Assembly (NCBI GenBank): GCA_035258765.1 | Contig: DATFWZ010000468.1 | Span: 1 to 7,149 of the forward strand | Direction: 5' to 3' | DNA: 7,149 nt | From: SIAJ01 sp035258765 | GTDB lineage: Bacteria; Planctomycetota; Planctomycetia; Gemmatales; Gemmataceae | Shown: positions 6,919 through 7,149 of the stretch, in pieces | Position numbering within the stretch: position 1 is the first letter of the stretch | Layout: each line of letters starts with the position of its first letter | Translations under genes and position numbers: made by a program | Notes under the pieces: model-generated | The model's input: only the letters and a program-made list of their open reading frames with translations | What the model was told of the DNA's origin: nothing | Database searches by the model: none

Positions 6919-7149
6919 ATGCGCATCGACGGGCAGAGAGTGAATCGGACCCGGCTCATTCAGACGGATCGTTTCGTCGTCGCCGTCAATGTCGAGATGG
7001 TAATTCCACCGGACGACCCGTCCGAGCCGTGCTACGAGGCGGAAACCGTTCAGTTCCTCCGACAGGTGCGCGATAGGGCGGAGGCGGGGGACGTCGGCTG
7101 GTTGAAGCGTCACGGCAAGGTCTACGAGGCCCTGACACCAGAGGCGGTC
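6919..7149 (+). CDS. Uncharacterised small protein, 3' end outside window
   Basis: An ATG 2 bp after the DUF4258-like stop opens a frame of 77 codons that is still open at the window edge. The protein starts MRIDGQRVNRTRLIQTD, continues with a hydrophobic strand FVVAVNVEMVIPPDDP, and then a predicted helix (AETVQFLRQVRDRAEAGD) followed by VGWLKRHGKVYEAL. A GGGGA lies 6 nt before the start and may act as a ribosome binding site. I do not recognise a family. The tight spacing suggests translational coupling with the DUF4258-like gene, so a partner or antitoxin role is possible but inferred only from position. The visible part has a single Cys, so it is not the CxxC zinc-finger (YgiT-like) partner sometimes found beside DUF4258. 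Confidence 0.7.
   Translation, partial: MRIDGQRVNRTRLIQTDRFVVAVNVEMVIPPDDPSEPCYEAETVQFLRQVRDRAEAGDVGWLKRHGKVYEALTPEAV

Noticed and set aside
6394..7113. Minus-strand open frame (239 residues) across the two small genes
   Set aside because: It runs antisense to three consecutive well-supported plus-strand genes and shows no motif of its own.

Overview
The window looks like chromosomal DNA of a planctomycete, most likely of the Gemmataceae (Gemmata-like). The support is very high GC content, a DUF1549/DUF1553 (PSD1-type) secreted protein with CxxCH motifs, a secreted PQQ-like propeller protein, weak or absent Shine-Dalgarno sequences, and intergenic GCACAC/GTGTGC palindromes. No database search was possible, so the family placement rests on recognising protein motifs.

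Layout. The left half (1-3735) is on the minus strand. Reading in the direction of transcription, it holds an exported PQQ-like propeller protein with a Pro/Lys/Glu-rich tail (2032-3735), a strong 17-bp hairpin (1979-2014), and a two-copy palindromic repeat (1854-1971). These are followed by a fused two-domain ABC transporter permease of the iron/thiamine/putrescine class (90-1847) and the first codons of a further possible gene running off the left edge (1-47). The right half is on the plus strand. It holds a large secreted DUF1549/DUF1553 protein with an N-terminal CxxCH motif and an EF-hand-like loop (3946-6621), a small DUF4258-like protein (6629-6916), and a closely spaced uncharacterised gene cut by the right edge (6919-7149). 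The two halves diverge from a 210-bp intergenic region (3736-3945).

How the genes relate. The propeller protein and the DUF1549/DUF1553 protein are both predicted to be exported and may share a divergent promoter region, but nothing shows that they act together. The permease needs an ATPase and a substrate-binding protein that are not visible here. The two small genes at the right edge form a tight cassette with a toxin-antitoxin-like arrangement, but their function is unproven.

The most unusual features are: an in-frame internal duplication in the permease that appears to add two membrane helices (14 predicted instead of the usual 12); a double palindromic element directly against the permease start codon; a repeated propeller tail whose two 10-residue copies differ only at third codon positions; and a CxxCH plus EF-hand-like head on the DUF1549 protein. 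I do not see a clearly new multi-gene system.
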